From assembly GCF_003206155.1 (NCBI RefSeq), contig NZ_PZJV01000005.1, forward strand, positions 1-64,000: 64,000 nucleotides of DNA, read 5' to 3'. The notes below the pieces were generated by a model. The model searched no databases. It saw nothing but the letters and a program-made list of their open reading frames with translations, and was not told the origin of the DNA. Shown in pieces: positions 1 through 11,649 of this stretch. The position numbers and the translations under genes are program-made. The DNA is from Salinicola halophilus. GTDB lineage: Bacteria; Pseudomonadota; Gammaproteobacteria; Pseudomonadales; Halomonadaceae. How positions within the stretch are numbered: the stretch's first letter is position 1; the number at the start of each line of letters is the position of its first letter.

Positions 1-27
1 TTTTAAGGATCCTGGCGAAGATGTCAA
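1..27 (-). promoter_or_regulatory. possible third leftward promoter, cut by the window edge
   Basis: A consensus TTGACA lies at 27-22 on the minus strand. After 16 bases the sequence reads TAAAA and then leaves the window, so the -10 hexamer cannot be completed. Confidence 0.3.
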
Positions 28-110
28 CGTCTTTCTTGTCGAATCTTGCCGGAGCGACTGAAGCGATAAGCCCGAATGCATCAGTGCCGATCCCTGTGAA
101 GCTGGCGAGC

Positions 111-139
111 ATTGTGTCTGCTTCGCCGCCAAACGTCAA
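111..139 (-). promoter_or_regulatory. sigma70-like promoter P2 pointing out of the left edge
   Basis: On the minus strand TTGACG (139-134) is followed after 17 bases by CACAAT (116-111). It is the second element of the leftward tandem series and also faces away from pssA. Confidence 0.45.
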
Positions 140-218
140 CCGATTTCTTCAATCTAATCAACCGCTTGGCTTACTTCACGCTAACCGCGAAAACCTGTCT
201 CGGCGTCAGCGGATGCGT

Positions 219-247
219 ACTTTACGGACCCACCGCCGACTTGGCAA
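219..247 (-). promoter_or_regulatory. sigma70-like promoter P1 pointing out of the left edge (putative rRNA operon)
   Basis: On the minus strand TTGCCA (247-242) and TAAAGT (224-219) are separated by exactly 17 bases. An A/T-rich stretch with a T6 run lies just upstream (about 255-265), as an UP element would. The promoter reads leftward, away from pssA. With two more promoter-like elements downstream, the arrangement resembles tandem rRNA promoters. As I recall, Pseudomonas aeruginosa also has an rRNA operon next to pssA-ilvC. The gene it drives lies outside the window, so the rRNA link is inference. Confidence 0.5.
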
Positions 248-325
248 GCCTTGATTCATAAAAAAGTGACGCGACGATGGCAGCCCCTTTCTACCACCCG
301 CTTTTTACAAGGCCCAGATACGACA

Positions 326-347
326 ACGCCCGCGCAGTGGCGGGCGT
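326..347 (-). terminator. terminator-like hairpin after pssA
   Basis: A perfect 8-bp stem (326-333 with 340-347) closes a 6-base loop 26 bases past the pssA stop. There is no clear U tract, so termination is only plausible. Confidence 0.35.
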
Positions 348-372
348 CGTGGCGCATCAGCGAGTTTCAGGG

Positions 373-1308
373 TCAGTCCTGCCGAGAATCTGCTTCTCGA
401 TGCGTCGTTTCCTGATTTGATGCGTTCTGAGCGTGCGCGTGCTGACTCGTCGACTCCGATGTCGTCGACCGCTCGCGCTTGAGCTTTTGCGCTTTACGCA
501 GACGCCCGAGGGCCAGAACGGGGCCGGAGACGACATAGCTTCCGAAGAGCATCAGCAGCATTACCGAAGGCTCGATCGAGATCAGCACAAAGAGCAGTAC
601 GATCGCCAGCAGGAAAACGAAGGGTACCGGCCCTTTGAAGTCGATCTCCTTGAAACTGTGGTAGCGCACGTTGCTTACCATCAGCACGCCGGCGGCGGCG
701 ACCAGAATGGTCATCAGGATCTTGAAGCCAATCGATTCGGCATCGAAGGTATGGAACACCCAGACCGCGCCCGCGACCACTGCCGCGGCCGAGGGGCTCG
801 GCAGGCCCACGAACCACTTCTTATCGGTACTGCCGATCTGGACGTTGAAGCGAGCCAGACGCAGCGCAGCACCCGCGACGAAAATGAACGCCGCGATCCA
901 CCCGATCTTGCCGATGTCCTGAAGAATCCAGGTAAACGAGACCAACGCCGGCGCCATGCCAAAGGAGATCATGTCGGCGAGGCTATCGAACTCCTCTCCG
1001 AAGGCGCTCTGGGTATTGGTCAACCGTGCGACGCGACCGTCGAGGCCGTCCAGCACCATGGCAATGAAGATCGCGATGGCCGCCTTGGCGTAGTCGCCGT
1101 TGACGGCGGCAACGATGGAGTAGAAGCCAGCGAAGAGCGCCGACAGCGTGAACAGGTTGGGCAGCAGATAGATACCGCGACGGCGGATTCGTTTGCCATT
1201 CTCGACCGTTTCCTCGATGACTTCGTCCTCGTCATCGTAGAGCGGAGACGTCGCACCGATGGTAATGGTCTCGGGTTCCTGCTCGTGATGGCGATCTTCC
1301 TGAGTCAT
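373..1308 (-). CDS. pssA: CDP-diacylglycerol--serine O-phosphatidyltransferase
   Basis: This inner-membrane enzyme condenses CDP-diacylglycerol with L-serine to phosphatidylserine, the precursor of phosphatidylethanolamine. The product has 311 aa. A hydrophilic, acidic N-terminus of about 45 residues is followed by several membrane segments. The CDP-alcohol phosphatidyltransferase signature DGxxAR(x8)G(x3)D(x3)D is complete (D90, G91, A94, R95, G104, D108, D112), which is the basis of the call. This is the membrane-embedded pssA family, not the soluble enterobacterial enzyme. It is the last gene of the leftward ilvC side, 190 bases after the ilvC stop, with a strong hairpin between them, so it may have its own promoter. 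A hairpin at 326-347 follows its stop. Confidence 0.95.
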   Translation of the reverse strand: MTQEDRHHEQEPETITIGATSPLYDDEDEVIEETVENGKRIRRRGIYLLPNLFTLSALFAGFYSIVAAVNGDYAKAAIAIFIAMVLDGLDGRVARLTNTQSAFGEEFDSLADMISFGMAPALVSFTWILQDIGKIGWIAAFIFVAGAALRLARFNVQIGSTDKKWFVGLPSPSAAAVVAGAVWVFHTFDAESIGFKILMTILVAAAGVLMVSNVRYHSFKEIDFKGPVPFVFLLAIVLLFVLISIEPSVMLLMLFGSYVVSGPVLALGRLRKAQKLKRERSTTSESTSQHAHAQNASNQETTHREADSRQD

Positions 1309-1447
1309 GGCATGAGTCCTTTGATAGCGGTTGCGCTCGAGCGTGTCGGTCGGGCCGCGTCCGGTCGAGTCGCATTCGGTGAAACCATTCTACAGCCTAG
1401 CGGCAATGACGATAGATGCCCTCACCCCGTCATTGCCTCCAACGACA

Positions 1448-1475
1448 ACGGGGCGCGACTCGCGTCGCGCCCCGT
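1448..1475 (-). terminator. hairpin after ilvC
   Basis: A perfect 12-bp GC-rich stem (1448-1459 with 1464-1475) with a TCGC loop lies 24 bases past the ilvC stop. The U tract is poor, so it may end ilvC transcription or act as a 3'-end stabiliser before pssA. Confidence 0.5.
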
Positions 1476-1498
1476 CGGTTATCGGCCGAATGTCGCGC

Positions 1499-2569
<1,071 letters not shown>

Positions 2570-2616
2570 TCAGCGCTCGACGGCTGGCCATAGCGCCAAG
2601 GTATGCCAGGCGCATC

Positions 2617-2647
2617 GTTGCGTAAAACGCTATATTTGCAACGCAAC
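2617..2647. promoter_or_regulatory. candidate IlvY operator in the ilvC-ilvY intergenic region
   Basis: The 7-bp inverted repeat GTTGCGT (2617-2623) / ACGCAAC (2641-2647) has a 17-base A/T-rich spacer. It overlaps a TATAGC -10-like hexamer for ilvC (34-29 of the 2600s, minus strand). No good -35 is seen, which fits activator dependence. The position and symmetry suit a LysR-family site; binding is inferred. Confidence 0.5.
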
Positions 2648-2675
2648 ATTTCACATAAAGCAATGACGACACCTC

Positions 2676-3560
2676 ATGGATTACCGCCCGCTCACGTACT
2701 TTCTGGCACTGGCCGAGAACCTGCATTTCGGTCGCGCCAGCGACGCCTGCCACATCAGCCCTTCGACACTTTCCCGGTCAATCCGCCAGCTGGAGGAGAG
2801 TCTCGGCGTCACGCTGTTCGAGCGGGACAACCGCCACGTCGCCCTCACCCGCCAGGGGCAGCGCTTCCACACCTACGCCCGCGAGACCCTCGAGCAGTGG
2901 CAGTCGATGCAGCGCACACTGATGGAAGAGACTCGTGAACTCGTCGGCGAGATCAGCATCTACTGCTCGGTGACCGCCAGCTACAGCTTCCTCTACCAGC
3001 TGCTCAGCGAATTCCGCCAGCGCCACCCGCGGATCGAGATCAAGCTGCACACCGGCGACCCGGCCGATGCCATCGCTCGGGTGCAGAGCGAGAACGAGGA
3101 CATCGCCATCACCGCGCGTCCGCGAAATCTGCCCGATACGCTCGCCTTCAAGCCGCTGACGACGTCGCCGCTGGTCTTCATCGCGCCACGGGACGGCGGC
3201 GACTGGCTACCCAGCACGCCGCAGACGCCGACACCCGAACAGTGGCGCGGCGTACCGATGATCCTCTCCGAAGCCGGGCTGTCACGGGATCACGCCGACA
3301 CCTGGTTCCGGGCACTGGGTATCAGCCCGACGATCTACGCCCAGGTCGCCGGGAACGAAGCGATCGTCAGCATGGTGGCGCTCGGCTTCGGCGTCGGTAT
3401 CGTGCCGCGCATCGTGCTCGACAACAGCCCACTCAACGACCGCGTCAGCGTGCTGCCGGTGAAGCCGGAACTCCCCCACTACGACGTCGGTCTCTGCGTG
3501 CTCAAGCGACGCGTCAAGAGTGCGCTGATCGAGGCGCTCTGGACCCAGCTGCCGAGCTGA
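2676..3560 (+). CDS. ilvY: LysR-family regulator IlvY
   Basis: This cytoplasmic transcription activator has 294 aa, the usual LysR length. The N-terminal winged helix-turn-helix covers about residues 1-60 (FGRASDACHISPSTLSRSIR region), followed by a linker helix and a periplasmic-binding-like effector domain. Its identity rests on sequence character and on divergence from ilvC. In enterobacteria IlvY binds acetolactate or acetohydroxybutyrate and activates ilvC. It converges on ilvN, with a 15-bp hairpin between them. Confidence 0.88.
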   Translation: MDYRPLTYFLALAENLHFGRASDACHISPSTLSRSIRQLEESLGVTLFERDNRHVALTRQGQRFHTYARETLEQWQSMQRTLMEETRELVGEISIYCSVTASYSFLYQLLSEFRQRHPRIEIKLHTGDPADAIARVQSENEDIAITARPRNLPDTLAFKPLTTSPLVFIAPRDGGDWLPSTPQTPTPEQWRGVPMILSEAGLSRDHADTWFRALGISPTIYAQVAGNEAIVSMVALGFGVGIVPRIVLDNSPLNDRVSVLPVKPELPHYDVGLCVLKRRVKSALIEALWTQLPS

Positions 3561-3611
3561 GCCGCCGATCCACGACGTTATCTCGACGGTGCGAGGGCGG
3601 GCCAGGAACGA

Positions 3612-3645
3612 CGACGCCCGGCGCAATCGCTTGCGCCGGGCGTCG
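3612..3645. terminator. hairpin between convergent ilvY and ilvN
   Basis: A perfect 15-bp stem (3612-3626 with 3631-3645) with a TCGC loop lies between the 3' ends of ilvY and ilvN. No T tract follows on either strand. It could serve both genes. Confidence 0.5.
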
Positions 3646-3691
3646 GCCGGGACAGGGCCGAAGCCCTGACGTTGTCGAAAAGCCCTGATAT

Positions 3692-4183
3692 TTACAGAGA
3701 GAGCAGCTTGTCGCCGCGGGCGATGCCCGAGACACCGGTACGCGCCACTTCGAGAATACCGATCGGCGCCATCGCCTGGATGAAGGCGTCGAGCTTGCCG
3801 CCGTCACCGGTGATCTGCACCGTATAGACGCTCGGCGTGACGTCGACGACCTGCGCACGGAAGATGTCCGCGGTGCGCTTGACCTCGTCGCGCGCCGCCC
3901 CCAGCGCCTTGACCTTGACCAGCATCAGCTCGCGCTCGATGTGGTTGCCCTCGGTCAGATCGACGAGTTTGACCACGTCGATCAGCTTGTTGAGGTGTTT
4001 GGTGATCTGCTCGATCACCCGATCGTCCCCCACCGTGGTCACGGTCAGTCGCGAGAGCGACGGGTCTTCCGTCGGCGCGACGTTGAGCGTTTCGATGTTG
4101 AAGTTGCGCTGGGAAAAAAGCCCCACCACGCGGGAGAGCGCACCGGGTTCGTTCTCCAGCAGGATCGAGATGATATGACGCAT
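3692..4183 (-). CDS. ilvN: acetolactate synthase small (regulatory) subunit
   Basis: The regulatory subunit of acetohydroxyacid synthase carries the valine feedback site and stimulates the catalytic subunit. The 163-aa protein opens with an ACT domain (MRHIISILLENEPGALSRV, about residues 1-75), followed by the ALS small-subunit C-terminal domain. Length and sequence match the IlvH/IlvN-short type found with IlvI. Its ATG overlaps the ilvI TGA by one base (TGATG), so translational coupling to ilvI is likely. Confidence 0.95.
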   Translation of the reverse strand: MRHIISILLENEPGALSRVVGLFSQRNFNIETLNVAPTEDPSLSRLTVTTVGDDRVIEQITKHLNKLIDVVKLVDLTEGNHIERELMLVKVKALGAARDEVKRTADIFRAQVVDVTPSVYTVQITGDGGKLDAFIQAMAPIGILEVARTGVSGIARGDKLLSL

Positions 4184-5907
4184 CAGGTCCGCTCCGTCTT
4201 CGAAAGCAGCATGTCACGCATGGAGCCGAGCGGCACCTGCATCGGATAGACGTGTTCGAAGGGGTCGACATAGATGTCGAGGAACACGAGCTCGTTGGTG
4301 TCGGCGAAGGCGCGCTCGAGCGCCGGCGCCAGCTCTTCGTGAGTGCGTACCGTGATCGCCGTGAAGCCGTAGGCCTCGATCAGCTTGGCGAAATCCGGCA
4401 GCGACTCCATGTAGGAGTGGGCGTGGCGGGACTTGTAGTTCAGATCCTGCCACTGACGCACCATACCGAGCGACTGGTTGTTGAGGTTGACGATCTTCAC
4501 GCCGACCTCGAACTGCTTACACGTCGAGAGCTCCTGCATCATCATCTGGAAGCTGCCCTCGCCGGTGAAGCAGACCACGTCGTCCTGCGGATAGCCCAGC
4601 TTCACGCCCATCGCCGCCGGAAAGCCGAAGCCCATGGTGCCAAGCCCCCCGGAGGTAATGAAGCGGTTGGGCTTGGCGAACTTGTAGTACTGCGCCGCAA
4701 ACATCTGGTGCTGGCCCACGTCCGTGGTCACGAACGCTTCGCCGCGGGTGACGCGATGCACCGCCTCGACCACCTCCTGTGGCTTGAGCGCCTCGCCGGG
4801 CTTGGAAGGCTCGTAGAGCTTGCCCTCGCGCTCGGCGCGCCAGCCGGCGATGCTCTTCCACCAGTCGGCCAACGACTCGGCGCCCGCCGGTTCGCGCCCC
4901 TGCACCAGACTGATCATCTCATTGATGACGCTGCCCGCCGCGCCGACGATCGGCACGTCCGCCCGCACGGTCTTGGAGATCGAGCTGGGGTCGATGTCGA
5001 CGTGGACGATCTTCGCCGTCGGGCAGAACTTCGAGGTGTTGTTGGTGACGCGGTCATCGAAGCGTGCGCCGATGGCGACGATCAGATCGGCGTGGTGCAT
5101 CGCCATGTTGGCCTCGTAGCTGCCGTGCATGCCGAGCCAGCCGAGCGACTGCGCGTCGTTCTGGGGGTAGGCGCCGATCCCCATCAGCGTGGTGGTGATG
5201 GGAAAGCCGAGCCGCTGGACCAGATCGGTCAGCGCCTCGGACGCGCCGCCGGTGACGACACCACCGCCGGTGTAGAAGACCGGCCGACGCGCCTTGAGCA
5301 TCAGGTCGACCGCTTTCTTGATCTGGCCGGTATGCCCGCGCGTGACCGGGTTGTAGGAGCGAATCTTGACCTTCTTCGGGTAGACGTACTCGTAGCGCTC
5401 GGTGGGCGCGGTCATGTCCTTGGGAATGTCGACCACCACCGGGCCCGGGCGGCCGGTCGCGGCGAGATAGAACGCCTTCTTCAGCACCTCGGGGATCTCG
5501 CTGGGGTGGCGGATCGAGAAGCTGTGCTTCACCACCGGACGGGTGACGCCGACGATGTCGGTCTCCTGAAAGGCGTCCTCACCGATCAGGTGGCTGGCCA
5601 CCTGGCCGCAGAGCACCACCATGGGGATCGAATCCATGTAGGCGGTGGCGATGCCGGTGACCGCGTTGGTCGCCCCGGGGCCGGAGGTGACAAGCACCAC
5701 GCCGGGCTTGCCGGAAGCGCGGGCGTAGCCGTCGGCGGCGTGGGTCGCGGCCTGTTCGTGACGAACGAGAATGTGCTGGACGCTGTCCTGGCGAAAGAGG
5801 GCGTCGTAGATGTGCAGGGCCGCCCCGCCGGGATAGCCGTAGATGCGCTCGACGCCTTCGTCTTTCAGAAAGCGGGCGATCATGTCGGCGCCGGAAAGTA
5901 GTTCCAC
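4183..5907 (-). CDS. ilvI: acetolactate synthase large (catalytic) subunit
   Basis: This thiamine-diphosphate enzyme condenses two pyruvates, or pyruvate with 2-oxobutyrate, in branched-chain amino acid synthesis. I chose the GTG at 5907: it has an AGGGGAG ribosome site at good spacing and gives 574 aa, the length of E. coli IlvI. The upstream reading frame is open but does not look coding. The N-terminal TPP domain has the catalytic glutamate in VRHEQAATHAADGYAR. The C-terminal ThDP motif reads GEG...NN rather than the textbook GDG...NN, a conservative change I believe occurs in other gammaproteobacterial homologues. It is coupled to ilvN. Confidence 0.96.
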   Translation of the reverse strand: MELLSGADMIARFLKDEGVERIYGYPGGAALHIYDALFRQDSVQHILVRHEQAATHAADGYARASGKPGVVLVTSGPGATNAVTGIATAYMDSIPMVVLCGQVASHLIGEDAFQETDIVGVTRPVVKHSFSIRHPSEIPEVLKKAFYLAATGRPGPVVVDIPKDMTAPTERYEYVYPKKVKIRSYNPVTRGHTGQIKKAVDLMLKARRPVFYTGGGVVTGGASEALTDLVQRLGFPITTTLMGIGAYPQNDAQSLGWLGMHGSYEANMAMHHADLIVAIGARFDDRVTNNTSKFCPTAKIVHVDIDPSSISKTVRADVPIVGAAGSVINEMISLVQGREPAGAESLADWWKSIAGWRAEREGKLYEPSKPGEALKPQEVVEAVHRVTRGEAFVTTDVGQHQMFAAQYYKFAKPNRFITSGGLGTMGFGFPAAMGVKLGYPQDDVVCFTGEGSFQMMMQELSTCKQFEVGVKIVNLNNQSLGMVRQWQDLNYKSRHAHSYMESLPDFAKLIEAYGFTAITVRTHEELAPALERAFADTNELVFLDIYVDPFEHVYPMQVPLGSMRDMLLSKTERT

Positions 5908-6451
5908 TGGTGAGTCTCCCCTGGAGGTTCGAGTGCCGCTTCGGCCTGCGTCGGCGCGAAGCTTGAACGCGGCGGTATGCCGCTGCCGACGTGGCGTCGA
6001 CACCTGATGCCATGATCCTGGCCTGGGCCCGGGGTGGGGACCCGCACTCATAGGCCTCGGCGAACACGACGTTCGCACGATGCCTGACACGGCAGATCGC
6101 CGTATCGGGGTTGGCGGGAACAGGCGGTCGGCCCGTACCCCTCTTTCCTGAGAAAGATCTCCTTCGACAGGCGGGTAGAGGCCACTGGGGACCTACCCTT
6201 CACGCGGCGGCCGGGGATCGCCCAAAGTGCCGCGCCCGCAATCAGGAACCGCCTAGATTCTCCCAGCCTCGCGGGGCTGTCAACCGCCTCGACCCGCCGC
6301 GCCCGCGCCCCTGTCGTGCCTACCACCAAAGTCGACCACCGCATTTCGGCAGGCGCCCGCGACTGCTGCTGTACTGACGTTGACGAGCCGAGCGAGCCCC
6401 GAGGCGCTCGAGCCGTTCGCGGCAACCGACAATGACAATCAGGAGTGCCCG
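5908..6451 (-). promoter_or_regulatory. 544-base region between ilvI and the MFS gene; long ilvI leader
   Basis: No convincing gene is seen. On the ilvI strand there are short inverted repeats: GGGTAG/CTACCC (6173-6178 and 6193-6198) and TCTTTC-CTGA-GAAAGA (6142-6157). A further GC-rich stretch around 6010-6050 could fold. No leader peptide rich in Val, Leu or Ile codons and no U-tract terminator was found, so an attenuation mechanism cannot be named. The rightward MFS promoter must also lie here. Confidence 0.35.
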
Positions 6452-7792
6452 ATGTCCCCCATTCTCAAATGGTCCGTCTTCGTCGCCCTGGCGGGGTTCC
6501 TCTTCGGCTTCGATACCGCGGTGATCTCCGGCGCCGACCGGCCGGTACAGGAACTCTGGGGGCTGAGCGATCTCCAGCACGGCCTTTTCATCATGTCGAT
6601 GGCGCTCTGGGGCACCGTGCTGGGGGCGATCTTCGGCAGCTACCCCGCCGACCGCCTCGGCCGACGCGCCACGCTGCTGGTGATCGGCGTGCTCTATCTG
6701 GTGTCGGCGCTGGGTTCGGCGCTCGCCACCGACCCGTTCTGGTTCTCGTTCTTTCGTCTGATCGGCGGCTTCGGCGTCGGCATGTCGTCGGTGGCGGCCC
6801 CGGCCTACATTTCGGAGATCGCCCCCGCCGAGCGCCGCGGCAACCTGGTCGCGCTCTACCAGTTCAACGTGGTGTTCGGGATCTTCATGGCCTACGTATC
6901 GAATGCGATCTTCGGGAGTCTGCTGAGTGCCGACGCCTGGCGCTGGATGCTGGGCATCGAAGTCGTGCCTGCCCTCATCTATACCCTGGCCCTGGTCAAG
7001 GTCCCGGAGAGCCCCCGCTGGCTGATCCTCGCCCGAGGCGACACCCGTACCGCCTCACAGACGCTGCGCCAGATCGACCCGACCGGCGACATCGACGGCA
7101 AGATCGAAGAGATTCAGGCCGCCGACCGCGAAGATGCCAAGACCCAGTCGCGTTTCTTCGCACGTCGACTGCGGCTGCCGATCACGCTGGCGTTTCTGAT
7201 CGCCTTCTTCAATCAGTTCACCGGCATCAACTTCGTGCTCTACTACGCCCCGCGGATTCTCGAATCCGCCGAGCTCGGCGCCAGCGCCGCGCTGCTCTCC
7301 ACCGCCGGTATCGGGCTGATCATGGTGCTGTTCACCCTGCTCGGCATGGCGCTGATCGATCGGCTGGGCCGCCGCACGCTGCTGCTGATCGGCTCGGTCG
7401 GCTATATCGTCTCGCTGGCGATCATCTCCCACGCCTTCTTCACCGGGAACCTCGGCGGCACGCTAATCCCCTTGCAGTTGTGTCTGTTCGTCGCCGCCCA
7501 CGGCATCAGTCAGGGCACGGTGATCTGGGTCTACATCTCGGAGATCTTCCCCAACCGCGAGCGGGCCCGCGGTCAGTCGCTCGGCAGTTTCACGCACTGG
7601 CTGTTCGCCGCGATCATCACGCTGGTCACGCCCTGGGTGCTCGGCGTCTTCAACGGCGGGCCGGTATTCGCCTTCTTCGCCTTCATGATGGTGCTTCAAG
7701 TGGTCTTCGTGCTGTTCTTCATGCCGGAGACGAAGGGCGTGTCGCTCGAGGCCATGCAGCGCAAGCTGAGTCCCGACTCTCAGCGCGAGTGA
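6452..7792 (+). CDS. sugar porter-family MFS transporter
   Basis: This is an inner-membrane secondary transporter, probably a proton-coupled monosaccharide symporter of the XylE/GalP type. I chose the ATG at 6452 because AGGAG (6441-6445) is well placed; an upstream in-frame start at 6380 adds a hydrophilic tail foreign to the family. The 446-aa product has about twelve membrane segments. Family motifs are present: FGFDTAVISG in the first helix (with the conserved Asp), DRLGRR in the 2-3 loop, PESPRWL before the central loop, FNQFTGINFVLYY in helix 7 and a C-terminal PETKG. The substrate cannot be read from sequence. It stands alone between ilvI and clpB and is convergent with clpB. Confidence 0.85.
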   Translation: MSPILKWSVFVALAGFLFGFDTAVISGADRPVQELWGLSDLQHGLFIMSMALWGTVLGAIFGSYPADRLGRRATLLVIGVLYLVSALGSALATDPFWFSFFRLIGGFGVGMSSVAAPAYISEIAPAERRGNLVALYQFNVVFGIFMAYVSNAIFGSLLSADAWRWMLGIEVVPALIYTLALVKVPESPRWLILARGDTRTASQTLRQIDPTGDIDGKIEEIQAADREDAKTQSRFFARRLRLPITLAFLIAFFNQFTGINFVLYYAPRILESAELGASAALLSTAGIGLIMVLFTLLGMALIDRLGRRTLLLIGSVGYIVSLAIISHAFFTGNLGGTLIPLQLCLFVAAHGISQGTVIWVYISEIFPNRERARGQSLGSFTHWLFAAIITLVTPWVLGVFNGGPVFAFFAFMMVLQVVFVLFFMPETKGVSLEAMQRKLSPDSQRE

Positions 7793-7812
7793 CGGTGTCG
7801 AATCGGCGGCAT

Positions 7813-7842
7813 AAAAAAACCCGCGGCGCCGGGCGCCGCGGG
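7813..7842 (-). terminator. intrinsic terminator of clpB
   Basis: A 10-bp perfect stem (7820-7829 with 7833-7842) with a CGG loop is followed on the minus strand by seven U residues (A-run 7813-7819). It lies about 60 bases past the clpB stop and just after the convergent MFS gene. Confidence 0.85.
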
Positions 7843-7900
7843 GAAGACGGTCAGGACGCGACCGTGGATGAGACCGCAAGGCCGCGCCCTGAGGGCGACC

Positions 7901-10492
<2,592 letters not shown>

Positions 10493-10509
10493 ACGTCTAC
10501 CTCCCGGTG

Positions 10510-10525
10510 CCGCCGCAAGCGGCGG
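10510..10525 (-). promoter_or_regulatory. GC hairpin in the clpB 5' leader
   Basis: CCGCCGC-AA-GCGGCGG (10510-10516 and 10519-10525) forms a compact stem in the clpB mRNA leader, a few bases before the GGGAGG ribosome site. It could affect stability or translation. No sequence pairs clearly with the ribosome site, so an RNA thermometer is not supported. Confidence 0.4.
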
Positions 10526-10550
10526 ACAGCAATTTCATTAGTTGACACTG

Positions 10551-10578
10551 AAATGGTGGTATGTTGCGGCTTTTCAAG
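10551..10578 (-). promoter_or_regulatory. sigma32 (RpoH) heat-shock promoter of clpB
   Basis: On the minus strand CTTGAAA (10578-10572) is followed after 13 bases by CACCATTT (10558-10551). The heat-shock consensus is CTTGAAA-N13-14-CCCCATNT, so the match is close and sits in the expected place before clpB. Confidence 0.85.
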
Positions 10579-10778
10579 CTCGGACAATGAAAAAAACAGA
10601 ACTAATCGAGGCTCGTCGCGAATTCCATTCATAGAGGTGCGTCGACGACTCCCCGTCGCTGAGAACGGCCCACCGCCGCGGCGCTCAGCGACGCCTGACG
10701 CGACGAGCGTCAAGCCGCCATGGGGACGAGACGAGGCGGCCTAGCGGACGGGGCGCCTGGAGGTCGAAACAGGAGATT

Positions 10779-10811
10779 CATCACAGCGCCAGCGGACCTG
10801 GCGCTGTGATG
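10779..10811 (-). terminator. hairpin after pgeF
   Basis: A perfect 14-bp stem (10779-10792 with 10798-10811) and 5-base loop begin 20 bases past the pgeF stop. No U tract follows. The rest of the 10.5-10.8 kb gap between clpB and pgeF shows no gene. Confidence 0.5.
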
Positions 10812-10830
10812 CCAAGGACGAGCCGCGCGC

Positions 10831-11649
10831 TCAGCGCAGCCAGATCACGCTGGCCATGTGGCCGGTGCGACCGTTGTCACGGCGGTAGGAGTAGAAGCGT
10901 TTGTCATCGCAGGCGGTGCAGAAGTGTCCGCCGCCGATCGAACTGATGCCGAGGCGCTCCAGGCGAAGCCGCGCCAGCTTGTAGATGTCGCCCATGTAGT
11001 GGCCCAGCCGATAGGGGCTAGGCTCGAAGGCGCTCTTGGCCTCGGGCTGGAAGGCGGCGAACGCCTCGAGCACCTCCGGGCCGACTTCGAACTGGGCGTT
11101 GGAGATCGCCGGGCCGAACCAGGCGAGAATGTCGTCGGGCTCGACGCCGAGGGCCGCCACGGTCGCTTCCAGCACGCCACCGGCGAGACCCCGCCAGCCG
11201 GCGTGGGCGACGCCGACCCGCGTGCCGGCGCGGTCGCAGAAGAATACTGGCAGACAGTCGGCGGTGAGCACCACGCAGGCGTGGCCGCGATCGAAAGCCA
11301 CCGCCGCGTCCGCTTCCGGCGGTGTCTCGAGCTCTTGCTTGCCGTAGTGTCGGATCACTCGCGCGCCGTGAACCTGCTTGAGCCACGCCAGCGGGCGATC
11401 ATCGCCCACCGCCTCGCCGATCAGCTCGCGACAGCGGGCCACGCTGGCCGGATCGTCGCCCTTGAAGCCCTTGGGGTTGAACGCGGCGAAGTCGCCGCGA
11501 CTCGGCCCCGTCTCCCGGGTGGTGACGAAGGCGCCCACCGTGCTCGGCGCCACCCAGTCGGGCACGATCAGCGTCGGCGCGTCGGCGGCGAGCGGCGTTG
11601 GCGCAGGCGTGGCGTCGGGATGGGTGTCGGCCGGCATATCGGAACTCAT
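10831..11649 (-). CDS. pgeF: YfiH/PgeF-family multicopper-like protein (peptidoglycan editing factor)
   Basis: This is a laccase-domain (DUF152) protein. The family was first called polyphenol oxidase; E. coli YfiH/PgeF is reported to remove mis-incorporated L-Ser from peptidoglycan precursors. I chose the ATG at 11649, which overlaps the rluD stop as ATGA; longer in-frame starts would run far into rluD. The 272-aa product carries the family motifs [33 protein letters not shown] and a C-terminal [17 protein letters not shown]. The metal-site residues are those His and Cys. It is the second gene of a rluD-pgeF unit, as in many gammaproteobacteria. Confidence 0.9.
   Translation of the reverse strand: MSSDMPADTHPDATPAPTPLAADAPTLIVPDWVAPSTVGAFVTTRETGPSRGDFAAFNPKGFKGDDPASVARCRELIGEAVGDDRPLAWLKQVHGARVIRHYGKQELETPPEADAAVAFDRGHACVVLTADCLPVFFCDRAGTRVGVAHAGWRGLAGGVLEATVAALGVEPDDILAWFGPAISNAQFEVGPEVLEAFAAFQPEAKSAFEPSPYRLGHYMGDIYKLARLRLERLGISSIGGGHFCTACDDKRFYSYRRDNGRTGHMASVIWLR

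Noticed and set aside
21-254. 77-aa plus-strand reading frame at the left edge
   Set aside because: It has no ribosome site or family resemblance and covers the leftward promoter series, which explains the sequence better.
4545-4570. GEG instead of GDG in the ThDP motif of IlvI as an inactivating change
   Set aside because: All other motifs are intact and I believe the same variant occurs in other active gammaproteobacterial enzymes.
4252-5901. Plus-strand open frame opposite ilvI
   Set aside because: It is a shadow of ilvI with no recognisable domain.
10510-10525. clpB leader hairpin as an RNA thermometer
   Set aside because: It does not enclose the ribosome site, and heat control is already explained by the sigma32 promoter.
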